Assembly (NCBI RefSeq): GCF_030341905.1
Contig: NZ_JATAAF010000003.1
Coordinates: 1 to 64,000 of the forward strand
Length of the DNA: 64,000 bases
From: Porticoccus sp. W117
Lineage (GTDB): Bacteria > Pseudomonadota > Gammaproteobacteria > Pseudomonadales > Porticoccaceae
Reading direction: 5' to 3'
Shown: positions 17,061 through 25,220 of the stretch, piece by piece
Position numbering within the stretch: position 1 is the first letter of the stretch
Layout: each line of letters opens with the position of its first letter
The notes under the pieces: model-generated
What the model saw: only the letters and a program-made list of their open reading frames with translations
What the model was told of the DNA's origin: nothing
Databases searched by the model: none
Made by a program: the position numbers and the translations under genes

Positions 17061-17507
17061 GCTATTCAAAAGTTGAATTCTACCTTACGTCACCCAACTT
17101 TTTTCTTGGGCATAATCACACACTAATGCGCGCTCCCGTACTCTAACTCTGACGTAGCGAGTGAACTCGTATAGTTTCCATCTTGTTTTGACATATCGTC
17201 AATACATGTCTCACTGAGATGTATTCCATTTGTACCGTTTCATAGGCAGTCTTTTCCCAATGTAGAGATCACTGTGTGGAAAGATATGATGCTGAGGAGA
17301 CTAGTCTAAATTCAAATTCCTCCATATTAATCAGTTTATTATTCTCGTCCAGTTGATTTCTGGGTAGTCCATAGGTTAATCCGGCCGGTTTCTTTACACA
17401 AATTAACGAAATAGTTCTGGGGTGTTTGCCGCTCTTGGGTGCTTAAGGTGTGAGCTTGAAAATTATTGATAGATCAAGAACAACACCGCACTAAAGGATA
17501 AAATTTT
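17061..17507. other. 447-base noncoding gap with a terminator
   Basis: AAAAGTTG (17068-17075) pairs with CAACTTTTTT (17095-17104), a likely terminator for the ankyrin gene with a long loop. The rest to 17507 has no convincing ORF, repeat or RNA gene. Composition returns to the GC-richer level by its right end, so it holds the right edge of the atypical block. Confidence 0.55.
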
Positions 17508-18389
17508 ATGAGGTTTTTACCCGCCTTCATCAAGACCAGTTTTTATGCCGTTATTTTTTCCTGTCTGACCAATGCGGCTTACGTTGCTGTCGAATCGGAT
17601 CTGGTTGACGATTACCAATTGCTGGATACATTCTCAGACCGTACAGCTGCCTTATATAAGGCAGGAAAATCAGCTCCGGTTAAAGACTTAATGGCGCAGT
17701 TGCGTCGCAAGCAAACCCGGCTGACCCTGCCCGCTGCAAAATCAACAGAGGTATTGCCTGCGGATCTTTACCGTCAATTTAAGAAATCAACGTTGGCGGT
17801 TGGTGGCATCTTCGATTGTGGTAATTGCCCTGAACATCACCCGCAGGTTGCCTCCGGGTTTGTTATCGACGGCAAGGGTGTTGGCGTAACCAACTATCAT
17901 GTTATCGAAACCATTACCGCTGATGACACGAATGTGGCGATGTCCGTCATGACCTATGAGGGGAAGGTATATCCCATCACCGAGATTCTGGCCGCCAGTA
18001 AACTGGATGATGTGGTAATTTTTCGGTTCGACACGGCGGGTGACACCCTGCCAGCCTTTTCCCTGGCGGACCAAGTACGTGTTGGTGGGTCGGCGAATGT
18101 AATCAGCAATCCTCAGGAGCACTTCTTTTTGTATTCGCGCGGCGTAGTTTCACGATACTACAAAGCCGTGGACGATCAGGGCAACGTCACAGGCACTGAG
18201 GCGTTGAGTATTACGGCAGACTATTCCGTAGGCTCCAGTGGTGGGCCCATATTTGATGACAACGGCAATATTATTGGTGTGGTTGCCGCTACTTATGGAT
18301 TGTATTCCGATGAAGAGCGTAGCGATTTGCAAATGGTCGTCAAACAGATTGTACCTCTGTCACGCATTAAAGCGCTGATAAAACCCTAG
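17508..18389 (+). CDS. Secreted trypsin-like serine protease (S1C/DegP-like domain)
   Basis: 293 aa; residues 1-25 are a signal peptide (TSFYAVIFSCLTNAAYVA). Protease domain about 90-290: VGVTNYHVIETI with the catalytic His, KLDDVVIFRF with the catalytic Asp, and ADYSVGSSGGPIFDDNGNII with the catalytic Ser. No PDZ domain follows, unlike DegP/DegS, so it resembles stand-alone S1 family proteases. AAAGGA precedes ATG 17508. A CGNC pair (near FDCGNCPEHH) could be a disulfide. Target proteins unknown. Confidence 0.88.
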   Translation: MRFLPAFIKTSFYAVIFSCLTNAAYVAVESDLVDDYQLLDTFSDRTAALYKAGKSAPVKDLMAQLRRKQTRLTLPAAKSTEVLPADLYRQFKKSTLAVGGIFDCGNCPEHHPQVASGFVIDGKGVGVTNYHVIETITADDTNVAMSVMTYEGKVYPITEILAASKLDDVVIFRFDTAGDTLPAFSLADQVRVGGSANVISNPQEHFFLYSRGVVSRYYKAVDDQGNVTGTEALSITADYSVGSSGGPIFDDNGNIIGVVAATYGLYSDEERSDLQMVVKQIVPLSRIKALIKP

Positions 18390-18395
18390 TGGGTG

Positions 18396-18443
18396 TAGCA
18401 CCATGTTTCCAGACGCGGTAGTGCGCCTGGAAACATGGTGTCT
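18396..18443. terminator. Stem-loop between convergent protease and thioesterase genes
   Basis: GCACCATGTTTCCAGACGCG pairs with CGCCTGGAAACATGGTGTC, an almost perfect 18-base stem. It lies between two converging genes, so it probably terminates both, although T runs are short. Confidence 0.7.
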
Positions 18444-18476
18444 TTAGAGTTGTAGCCTGCACCGGAAGATCTGGCG

Positions 18477-18860
18477 CTATTTTGGCACCGCCCGGCTTTT
18501 CCCCTGGTCATCAATCGCTACAAACACAAACTCCCCTTCGGTCACCTTAAAAGATTCCGATTCATCCAGCGGCGTACACCACACATCCAGGCTAAAGCGC
18601 ATGGAGGTGTGGCCAACTTTCATCAGTTCGGTATAACAGCTAACGGTGGAGCCCACCGGTACCGGCTTCAGAAACGACATATTGCTGATGTGCACAGTGG
18701 CCACCCGCCCTTTGGCAATGCGGCGGGCGTGGATACTGGCGGCCAAGTCCATTTGCGACAGCACCCAACCACCAAAGATATCGCCATTGGGGTTGGTGTC
18801 GGCGGGCATGGCGATGGTTTGCAGGCTAAGGGTGCCGGTGGGGGCTGTAGTTCCAGACAT
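18477..18860 (-). CDS. yciA: Acyl-CoA thioesterase, YciA type
   Basis: Hotdog-fold thioesterase that hydrolyses a broad range of acyl-CoA esters in the cytoplasm. 127 aa, close to E. coli YciA (132). Motifs: MPADTNPNGDIFGGWVLSQMDLAA with the conserved Asn-Gly-Asp-Phe-like acidic site, RVATVHISNMSFLKPVPVGS, and TEGEFVFVAID. Single gene between two palindromic sequences, without partners. Confidence 0.92.
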   Translation of the reverse strand: MSGTTAPTGTLSLQTIAMPADTNPNGDIFGGWVLSQMDLAASIHARRIAKGRVATVHISNMSFLKPVPVGSTVSCYTELMKVGHTSMRFSLDVWCTPLDESESFKVTEGEFVFVAIDDQGKSRAVPK

Positions 18861-18922
18861 AAGTTTTGCTCGATAAAATGTTTGTTTGATGTTCGACGTT
18901 TGACGAAAGGGGTTTATTACCC

Positions 18923-18996
18923 TGTAGGTCGGCCTTCAGGCCGACACTCTTGGTGCTTTAGATGTCCTCCGTTGTCGGGCTAAAGCCCGACCTACA
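18923..18996. repeat. Palindromic dispersed element, TGTAGGTCGG family
   Basis: TGTAGGTCGGCCTTCAGGCC at the left and GGGCTAAAGCCCGACCTACA at the right; each end is itself a small hairpin. A second copy lies at 60652-60726. Confidence 0.82.
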
Positions 18997-19013
18997 GTAT
19001 TTTCTTGAGGTGT

Positions 19014-19108
19014 GGGCGGAAGGCTATTCAGAACCGTTGTCAGCAGGGATGCTGACAACGAGCCTACACGGACGTATTCACGGCGTGTTCTGAATAGCGT
19101 TCTGCCCG
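19014..19108. repeat. Inverted-repeat element with 21-bp ends
   Basis: GGGCGGAAGGCTATTCAGAA(C) and the inverse of (G)TTCTGAATAGCGTTCTGCCC match at 19 of 21 positions. Between them is an inner hairpin CGTTGTCAGCA/TGCTGACAACG. MITE-like size of 95 bp, lying 20 bases past the DctM-type stop. Only one copy seen in the window. Confidence 0.72.
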
Positions 19109-19127
19109 CGCCGCGCTTGAATCGAAT

Positions 19128-20492
19128 TCAAAACAATTGCTCCGGTAACCATGTCGCCATCTCCGGCCACAGGGCCAGCACCGCCATCATGGCCAGCTGA
19201 ATGCCAATAAAGGGTATCACGCCTTTATAGATATGGCCGGTGGCCACTGACTCCGGTGCCACACCACGCAAATAAAACAGCGCGAAGCCAAAGGGTGGTG
19301 TCAGGAACGAGGTTTGTAAATTGATGGCGATCATAATGCCCAGCCACACCGGATCCAGCCCCATGGCCAGCAATACCGGCGCAACGATGGGCACCACCAC
19401 AAAGGTGATTTCGATAAAGTCGAGGATAAAGCCCAGCAGGAAAATCACCAGCATCACCAGCAGGGTGGCGCCGAACACGCCGCCGGGCAGGCTTTCGAAC
19501 ACCTCGGTGACCATTTCTTCGCCGCCAAAACCGCGAAACACCAGGGAGAAGATCGCCGCGCCGATCAAGATCATAAACACCATAGCGGTGACTTCGGTGG
19601 TGTTGCGCATCACCTGGCGCAGCCGTTCCAGATTCAGCTGCCGGCGCACCAGTGCCAGCACCGTGGCACCAATGGCGCCCACGCCGGCGGCCTCGGTGGG
19701 GGTGGCGGCGCCTTTAAGAATGGAGCCCAAAACCAGCACAATCAGCAACACCGGCGGCAGCAGACTTTTTAAGAGTTGCCCGGTGGTAATCGCTTCCAGA
19801 TCGTCACTGGCAGGGGCCAGTTCAGGTTTGATGCGGGCTATAAAAAGCAGATAGACAATGTAAAGAACCACCAGCGCCAGGCCGGGAATAATCGCCCCCA
19901 CAAACAACTCGCCAATGGACACTGTGTCCGGGGTAAAGATGCCCATATTGAGCTGCGCCTGCTGGTAGGCGTTGGAAAGAATATCCCCCAACAGCACCAG
20001 GGCAATGGAGGGGGGAATAATTTGCCCCAGTGTGCCGGTCGCGCAGATAGTGCCGCTGGCCAGGGCTGGGCTGTAACCGCGTTTGAGCATGGTGGGCAGG
20101 GACATCAAACCCATGGTCACCACGGTGGCGCCGACAATGCCGGTACTGGCGGCCAGCAACATGCCCACCACAATCACGGCAATACCGAGGCCACCGGGCA
20201 GGCGGCCAAACAGCCGCGACATGCTGTCCAAAAGGTCTTCCGCCAGTTTGGCCTTTTCCAGCATTACCCCCATCAGAATAAACAGCGGCACCGCAATCAG
20301 TGTCTGGTTAGTCATGGTGCCGTACAGGCGATTGGGCAGAGCTTCCAGAAATGCCATATCGAAGTGGCCGGTGGCGCTGCCGATGGCGGCAAAAATCAGC
20401 GCAGTGCCACCCAGGGTCAGGGCGACCGGGTAGCCCAGCATGAGCAGCAGACACACCGTGGCGAACAGGATCAGGGGAATAGCCTCTATCAT
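19128..20492 (-). CDS. TRAP transporter large permease (DctM family)
   Basis: Large membrane subunit of a sodium-driven tripartite periplasmic transporter, usually for organic acids. 454 aa with about 11-12 hydrophobic segments: IPLILFATVCLLLMLGYPVA at the start, VPLFILMGVMLEKAKLAEDL, the long IVGATVVTMGLMSLPTMLKRGY family region and AVTICATGTLGQIIPPSIALVLLG-like motif near 135-165. Overlaps the DctQ gene (TGATG; GTG 20495 is an alternative start). The periplasmic binding protein DctP is not next to it. Substrate unknown; the sequence looks like the mannitol/chloroaromatic-type subgroup. Confidence 0.92.
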   Translation of the reverse strand: MIEAIPLILFATVCLLLMLGYPVALTLGGTALIFAAIGSATGHFDMAFLEALPNRLYGTMTNQTLIAVPLFILMGVMLEKAKLAEDLLDSMSRLFGRLPGGLGIAVIVVGMLLAASTGIVGATVVTMGLMSLPTMLKRGYSPALASGTICATGTLGQIIPPSIALVLLGDILSNAYQQAQLNMGIFTPDTVSIGELFVGAIIPGLALVVLYIVYLLFIARIKPELAPASDDLEAITTGQLLKSLLPPVLLIVLVLGSILKGAATPTEAAGVGAIGATVLALVRRQLNLERLRQVMRNTTEVTAMVFMILIGAAIFSLVFRGFGGEEMVTEVFESLPGGVFGATLLVMLVIFLLGFILDFIEITFVVVPIVAPVLLAMGLDPVWLGIMIAINLQTSFLTPPFGFALFYLRGVAPESVATGHIYKGVIPFIGIQLAMMAVLALWPEMATWLPEQLF

Positions 20493-21040
20493 CACAGGCC
20501 CCCGTCGTGTGGTTCGGTGTGGCTGCCGCCGTGGCCGAGGAAGAACAGTGTGTTAGAGATGATGTCTGCCAGACCCTGCAGCGCCAGGGTAACGGGCATC
20601 GCCAGCAGCAGTGACTTCAGCAGGTAAACATAGGGCAGCCCGCCGGGTTCGTAAGAGGTTTCCTTCACCTGCCAGCTGGCTGCCACATAGTCCAGAGACA
20701 GCCAGAAGATCACCGCACACACCGGCAGCAACAGCAACAATCCGCCGGTCGCATCAATCAGCGCCTGGTGGCGCAGGGACAGGCGGCGATAGATCAGATC
20801 CACCCGCACATGGCCACCGCGCTTGAGGGTAAAGGCGGCACCCATCAGAAACACCAGAGCGTGCAGGTAGGTAACGCTTTCCTGCAGGGCAATGGAGCTG
20901 GTTTCCAGCAGGTAGCGCATTACCACCACGGTGGTGGTGAGCAGCGCCATCGCCAGGGTCAGCCAGCTGAGGGCGCGGCCGCTCCATTCGCTAAAGCAGC
21001 TGATGGCGTCAGCAAGGCGGTTGAGAGGGGAGGGGGTCAT
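20492..21040 (-). CDS. TRAP transporter small permease (DctQ family)
   Basis: Small four-helix membrane subunit of a TRAP transporter. 182 aa: first TM at 25-45 (WLTLAMALLTTTVVVMRYLL), the QESVTYLHALVFLMGAAFTL signature at 54-73, the conserved RGGHVRVDLIYRRLS loop, and TMs at 97-118 and 139-160. Translationally coupled to dctM. The region upstream to 21189 shows nothing identifiable, and no dctP or sensor genes accompany the pair. Confidence 0.92.
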   Translation of the reverse strand: MTPSPLNRLADAISCFSEWSGRALSWLTLAMALLTTTVVVMRYLLETSSIALQESVTYLHALVFLMGAAFTLKRGGHVRVDLIYRRLSLRHQALIDATGGLLLLLPVCAVIFWLSLDYVAASWQVKETSYEPGGLPYVYLLKSLLLAMPVTLALQGLADIISNTLFFLGHGGSHTEPHDGGL

Positions 21041-21194
21041 GTTTTGGTCATATTGTTGTTATGGATGGGGAATGATAATGCCAACTGCCTCGGGCTGCGA
21101 GCAGCGGGCCACGAGCAGATCCAGCGGGAGTGGTGTTCGGTGGAAAGGCTGTAGTTTATTCACAACAGTTTATTCGCAACTCGCAGTTCGCCGA

Positions 21195-21250
21195 CTGTAA
21201 TCTTTCTGTCATATACCGTTCATATGATTGTCATCCTCGAAATCTAGCAT
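21195..21250 (+). promoter_or_regulatory. Tandem Pho boxes and -10 of the pst operon
   Basis: Four 7-bp half-sites at exact 11-bp spacing: CTGTAAT (21195), CTGTCAT (21206), CGTTCAT (21217), TTGTCAT (21228). PhoB dimers bind pairs of such repeats in place of a -35 box. TAGCAT at 21245-21250, 10 bases after the last half-site, fits the -10 position of a PhoB-dependent promoter. The pstS start follows about 40 bases on. Confidence 0.88.
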
Positions 21251-21289
21251 CACTCGCGTAATCCATAACCCTCCCATGGAGATGACAAC

Positions 21290-22345
21290 GTGAAAAAGAG
21301 TATTAAATTGACCATTGCAGGCGTAGCTGCCGCAGCCACTCTGGCCAGTGCCGCCGCTATCGCCGCTTCTCGCGACTACATCAGCATTGTGGGTTCTTCC
21401 ACTGTGTACCCGTTTGCCACTGTGGTTGCCGAGCGTTTCGGTAACGCCACCAAGTTCAGCACTCCCAAAATCGAATCTACCGGTTCTGGTGGTGGCATGA
21501 AACTGTTCTGTGCTGGCCTGGGCGCTGAGCACCCGGACATCACCAACGCTTCTCGTCGCATGAAGGCTTCCGAGTTCGAAATGTGTAAAGAAAACGGTGT
21601 TACTAACATCGTTGAAGTACTGATTGGCTACGACGGCATCGTGCTGGCTAACTCCAACAAAGCCAAGCCCATGAACTTGACTCGTCGCGACATTTACCTG
21701 GCACTGGGTAAGCAAGTTCCTAACCCCGACGGTTCCGAAACTCTGGTTGCCAACCCGTACAAAACCTGGAAAGAAGTGAACCCCGCTCTGCCTAACATCA
21801 AGATTGAGGTTCTCGGTCCTCCTCCCACTTCCGGTACCCGCGACGCTTTTGCTGAACTGGCCCTGGAAGGCGGTGCCAAGTCTTTCCCATGGATCAAAGC
21901 CATGAAGAAAGTGGACAAGAAGAAGTACAAGGCGATCGCTCGCTCTGTACGTGAAGACGGTGCTTACATCGAAGCTGGCGAGAACGACAACCTGATCGTT
22001 CAAAAGCTGAACGCCAACCCGAAAGCACTGGGCATCTTCGGTTTCTCCTTCCTGGAGCAGAACAGCGACAAGGTTCAGGGTTCCATCATCGAAGGTCAGG
22101 AGCCTACTTTTGACACCATCGCTGACAAGTCTTACCCGGTTTCCCGTCCGCTGTACTTCTACGTGAAGAAGGACCACATCGGCGTAATCCCCGGCATCAA
22201 GCAGTACCTGGCTGAGTTCACCAGCGAAAAAGCCTGGGGCGAAGACGGCTACCTGGCTGACAAAGGCATGATTCCCATGGGAACCAGCAAGCGTCGCGAC
22301 ATGGCCTCTTCTGTGAATGGTCTGCAGACTCTGAAGTCTCTGTAA
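21290..22345 (+). CDS. pstS: Phosphate-binding periplasmic protein PstS
   Basis: High-affinity phosphate receptor that delivers phosphate to PstCA. 351 aa, GTG start with GGAG upstream. Signal peptide to about residue 26 (GVAAAATLASAAAIAAS). Phosphate-binding loops: IVGSSTVYPFATVVAERF, ESTGSGGGMKLFCAG, DITNASRRMK and PPPTSGTRDAFAELAL. The SGGG-MK form is that of the larger PstS type found with long PstC/PstA in Pseudomonas relatives. Followed by an intrinsic terminator, which would give more PstS than permease. PhoB control is shown by the Pho boxes upstream. Confidence 0.97.
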   Translation: MKKSIKLTIAGVAAAATLASAAAIAASRDYISIVGSSTVYPFATVVAERFGNATKFSTPKIESTGSGGGMKLFCAGLGAEHPDITNASRRMKASEFEMCKENGVTNIVEVLIGYDGIVLANSNKAKPMNLTRRDIYLALGKQVPNPDGSETLVANPYKTWKEVNPALPNIKIEVLGPPPTSGTRDAFAELALEGGAKSFPWIKAMKKVDKKKYKAIARSVREDGAYIEAGENDNLIVQKLNANPKALGIFGFSFLEQNSDKVQGSIIEGQEPTFDTIADKSYPVSRPLYFYVKKDHIGVIPGIKQYLAEFTSEKAWGEDGYLADKGMIPMGTSKRRDMASSVNGLQTLKSL

Positions 22346-22375
22346 GATCGTCACGCAGCCTATGCGATAAGACTT

Positions 22376-22410
22376 AGCCCAGCAGGTACAACCTGCTGGG
22401 CTATCTCTTT
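22376..22410 (+). terminator. Terminator/attenuating hairpin after pstS
   Basis: AGCCCAGCAGGT pairs perfectly with ACCTGCTGGGCT around ACA, then ATCTCTTT. Located between pstS and pstC; likely partial termination that raises the pstS to pstCAB ratio. Confidence 0.85.
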
Positions 22411-22427
22411 ATAAAAACAGGCAGTTT

Positions 22428-22470
22428 TTCTTCCTCAGCGCAGTGCCAATATCACTGTGCTGAGGAAGAA
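22428..22470 (+). terminator. Second hairpin upstream of pstC
   Basis: TTCTTCCTCAGCGCAGTG pairs with CACTGTGCTGAGGAAGAA (one G-U) around CCAATAT. No T tail; probably an mRNA-processing or stabilising stem 26 bases before the pstC start. Confidence 0.65.
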
Positions 22471-22496
22471 GAACTCAACCGGAAGCAGAACAGACT

Positions 22497-23891
22497 ATGC
22501 AAACTGCTAACTTGATTATCGTGTTGCTTGCCATGGTAGGTATTGCCTACTACATGGGGCGCGGCCGCTCGTTTGCGCTGGCAAAGCCGCTGGGTGGCAT
22601 TCGCCATCTCAACTCGCTGCCGTTTTATTACGGCGCTCAAACCGCCATTTGGTGCTGCGTGCCGTCGCTGATTCTGCTGGCGCTGTGGGCGTTATTCGAC
22701 GAGCCGATCATCACCAACGTGGTGTTGTCTGGCCTGCCGGAAGCCATTCAGCCGCAAACGGTGGCGGATCAGAACCTGTTGCTCAACCGTATTGAAAACA
22801 TTGCTTCCGGGGCGCTCGCCGCCGGTGCCGATGAGCAAGCGCTGAGTGCCGCTGCTGATCGTCTCAATGGCTTGCGGGAAACTGCCCAGTGGGTACTGAC
22901 GGCGGCCATCTTGTCATTGGCGGTTCTGGGTGGTTTGTGGGGTTGGCGCCGGGTTTCGCCGAAGCTGAAAGCCCGCAATCAGGTAGAGGTGGTTTTCAAG
23001 AGCACCCTGCTGGCCTGTGCTTGTATCGCCATTCTTACCACCCTGGGAATTGTCTTCTCGGTGGTGTTTGAGACCATCCGTTTTTTCAGCTTCGACGAAG
23101 TGACCATTACCGGTTTTATCTTCGGCACTGAGTGGAGCCCGCAAATCGCCATTCGCGCCGACCAGGCGGGAGCTTCCGGTAGCTTTGGTGCGGTGCCACT
23201 GTTCGTAGGCACCTTGCTGATTTCCTTTATCGCCATGGTGGTAGCGGTGCCAGTGGGTTTGATGTCTGCCATCTACCTGGCGGAATACGCCAACCCCAGA
23301 GTGCGCAGTACCGCCAAGCCACTGCTGGAAATTCTCGCCGGTATTCCCACGGTGGTATATGGCTTCTTCGCCGCCCTGACGGTAGCGCCGTTTTTGCGGG
23401 AACTGGGTGAATCCATGGGCCTGGATGTGTCATCGGAATCCGCTCTGGCTGCCGGTGGTGTGATGGGCATTATGATTATCCCGTTTGTCTCTTCCCTAGC
23501 AGACGACGTCATTACCGCGGTGCCGCAAAGCATGCGCGACGGCTCCCTGGGGCTGGGTGCCACCAAGTCGGAAACCATCAAAAAAGTGATTTTCCCGGCG
23601 GCGCTGCCGGGTATTGTCGGCGGCGTTATGTTGGCGGTATCCCGCGCCATCGGTGAAACCATGATTGTGGTGATGGCCGCCGGCCTGGCCGCCAATATGA
23701 CCGCCAACCCGCTGGATACAGTAACCACCGTGACCGTACAGATCGTCACCCTGCTGATCGGCGACCAGGAGTTCGATAGCCCGAAAACCCTGGCGGCCTT
23801 TGCACTGGGCTTGATGCTGTTCGTTGTCACCCTACTGTTGAACCTGTTCGCCCTGCGCACTGTGAAGAAATATCGAGAGCAATATGACTGA
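22497..23891 (+). CDS. pstC: Phosphate ABC transporter permease PstC (long form)
   Basis: Inner-membrane permease of the PstSCAB importer. 464 aa against about 320 in E. coli. The extra N-terminal half has TMs at 3-20 and 46-66, a periplasmic stretch 70-130 and a TM near 133-151. The transport domain proper runs from about 240: LLISFIAMVVAVPVGLMSAIYLAEYA, GIPTVVYGFFAALTVAPFLR, and the EAA-like loop GATKSETIKKVIFPAALPGIV. Conserved ABC coupling residues are present. Overlaps pstA by 8 bases. GGAAG precedes ATG 22497. Confidence 0.95.
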   Translation: MQTANLIIVLLAMVGIAYYMGRGRSFALAKPLGGIRHLNSLPFYYGAQTAIWCCVPSLILLALWALFDEPIITNVVLSGLPEAIQPQTVADQNLLLNRIENIASGALAAGADEQALSAAADRLNGLRETAQWVLTAAILSLAVLGGLWGWRRVSPKLKARNQVEVVFKSTLLACACIAILTTLGIVFSVVFETIRFFSFDEVTITGFIFGTEWSPQIAIRADQAGASGSFGAVPLFVGTLLISFIAMVVAVPVGLMSAIYLAEYANPRVRSTAKPLLEILAGIPTVVYGFFAALTVAPFLRELGESMGLDVSSESALAAGGVMGIMIIPFVSSLADDVITAVPQSMRDGSLGLGATKSETIKKVIFPAALPGIVGGVMLAVSRAIGETMIVVMAAGLAANMTANPLDTVTTVTVQIVTLLIGDQEFDSPKTLAAFALGLMLFVVTLLLNLFALRTVKKYREQYD

Positions 23892-25176
23892 TCAAGCAAA
23901 GGCTCCCGTCGAGAGCACCATCGACAAGGTCAACAAGACCCTGGCCCGGCGTTACCGTGCGGAAAAGCGCTTCCGCCTGTATGGCATGCTGTCTATTGGC
24001 TTTGGCCTACTGGCATTGGTGGTTCTGTTTACCGACATTATCAGCAAGGGCAAGGGCGCATTTTTGCAGTCCTACATTCAGTTGGAAGTCACCTACGACT
24101 CCGACGTGCTGGGGGTGTACGACGTCAACGACGAAGATCAGATGGCGCTGGCCAACTTCGAGGGTGTGGTCAAGCAGGCACTGCGCAATCGCTTCCCGGA
24201 AGTTTCCAGCCGCAAAGACAAAAAAGAGCTCTATCAACTGGCCAGTCTGGGTGCGGCCTTTGAGCTGCGCAAGCAGCTCACGGCTGACCCGCAATTGTTG
24301 GGTAAAACCGAAACTCTGTGGTTACTGGCTGACGACGACATCGACACCTACTACAAAACCATTGGCGGTGAAGAGTTTATTGGCGCCACCAGTGACAAGC
24401 AGCGTGCCTGGACCAAATCGCTGGTGGATGCCGATGAGATCGAGCTGAAGTTCAACATCAACTTCTTTACCCGAGGCGACTCCAGGGAGCCGGAGCTAGC
24501 AGGTATCTGGGGCGCAGCCAAGGGCTCGTTCTTTACCTTGCTGATTACCCTGGTGTTGTCGTTCCCCATCGGTGTGGCGGCGGCTATTTATCTGGAAGAA
24601 TTTGCCCCAAAAAACAAGTGGACTGACCTGATTGAGGTCAATATCAACAACCTGGCGGCAGTGCCTTCTATTATCTTCGGCTTGCTGGGCCTGGCGGTGT
24701 TTATCAATTTTTTCCACACCCCGCGCTCCACACCCATTGTGGCGGGCCTGGTGCTGACCTTGATGACTCTGCCCACCATTATTATTTCCAGCCGCGCCGC
24801 CATTAAAGCGGTGCCGCCCTCCATCCGCCAGGCGGCCATGGGCATGGGTGCGTCGCCCATGCAGGTGGTATTGCACCATGTATTGCCGCTGGCCATGCCG
24901 GGTATGCTGACAGGGTCTATTATTGGTATGGCCCAGGCACTGGGTGAGAGCGCACCATTGTTGATGATTGGCCTGGTGGCCTTTGTGGTGGATGTGCCCG
25001 GTGCCATCAACGACCCGGCCACTGTATTGCCGGTACAGATTTACCTGTGGGCAGACAGCCCGGAGCGAGCGTTTGTGGAAAAAACCTCAGCGGCCATTAT
25101 GGTGCTGCTGGCGTTCCTGATCGCCATGAATACCCTGGCGGTGTTCCTGCGCAAACGCCTGGAGCGCCGTTGGTAA
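23884..25176 (+). CDS. pstA: Phosphate ABC transporter permease PstA (long form)
   Basis: Second permease subunit. 430 aa against about 296 in E. coli. TM1 near 33-54, then an inserted polar, acidic region (about 55-205) predicted to be periplasmic, then the transport domain: SFFTLLITLVLSFPIGVAAA, AAVPSIIFGLLGLAVFINF, the EAA loop MGMGASPMQVVLHHVLPLAM, and a C-terminal TM before KRLERRW. The paired enlargement of PstC and PstA is a known subtype in marine gammaproteobacteria; the function of the insert is unknown. Confidence 0.95.
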   Translation: MTDQAKAPVESTIDKVNKTLARRYRAEKRFRLYGMLSIGFGLLALVVLFTDIISKGKGAFLQSYIQLEVTYDSDVLGVYDVNDEDQMALANFEGVVKQALRNRFPEVSSRKDKKELYQLASLGAAFELRKQLTADPQLLGKTETLWLLADDDIDTYYKTIGGEEFIGATSDKQRAWTKSLVDADEIELKFNINFFTRGDSREPELAGIWGAAKGSFFTLLITLVLSFPIGVAAAIYLEEFAPKNKWTDLIEVNINNLAAVPSIIFGLLGLAVFINFFHTPRSTPIVAGLVLTLMTLPTIIISSRAAIKAVPPSIRQAAMGMGASPMQVVLHHVLPLAMPGMLTGSIIGMAQALGESAPLLMIGLVAFVVDVPGAINDPATVLPVQIYLWADSPERAFVEKTSAAIMVLLAFLIAMNTLAVFLRKRLERRW

Positions 25177-25220
25177 GCCAACGAGCTGGATATAACGGTT
25201 ACACACTTAGGTAGAATGCC

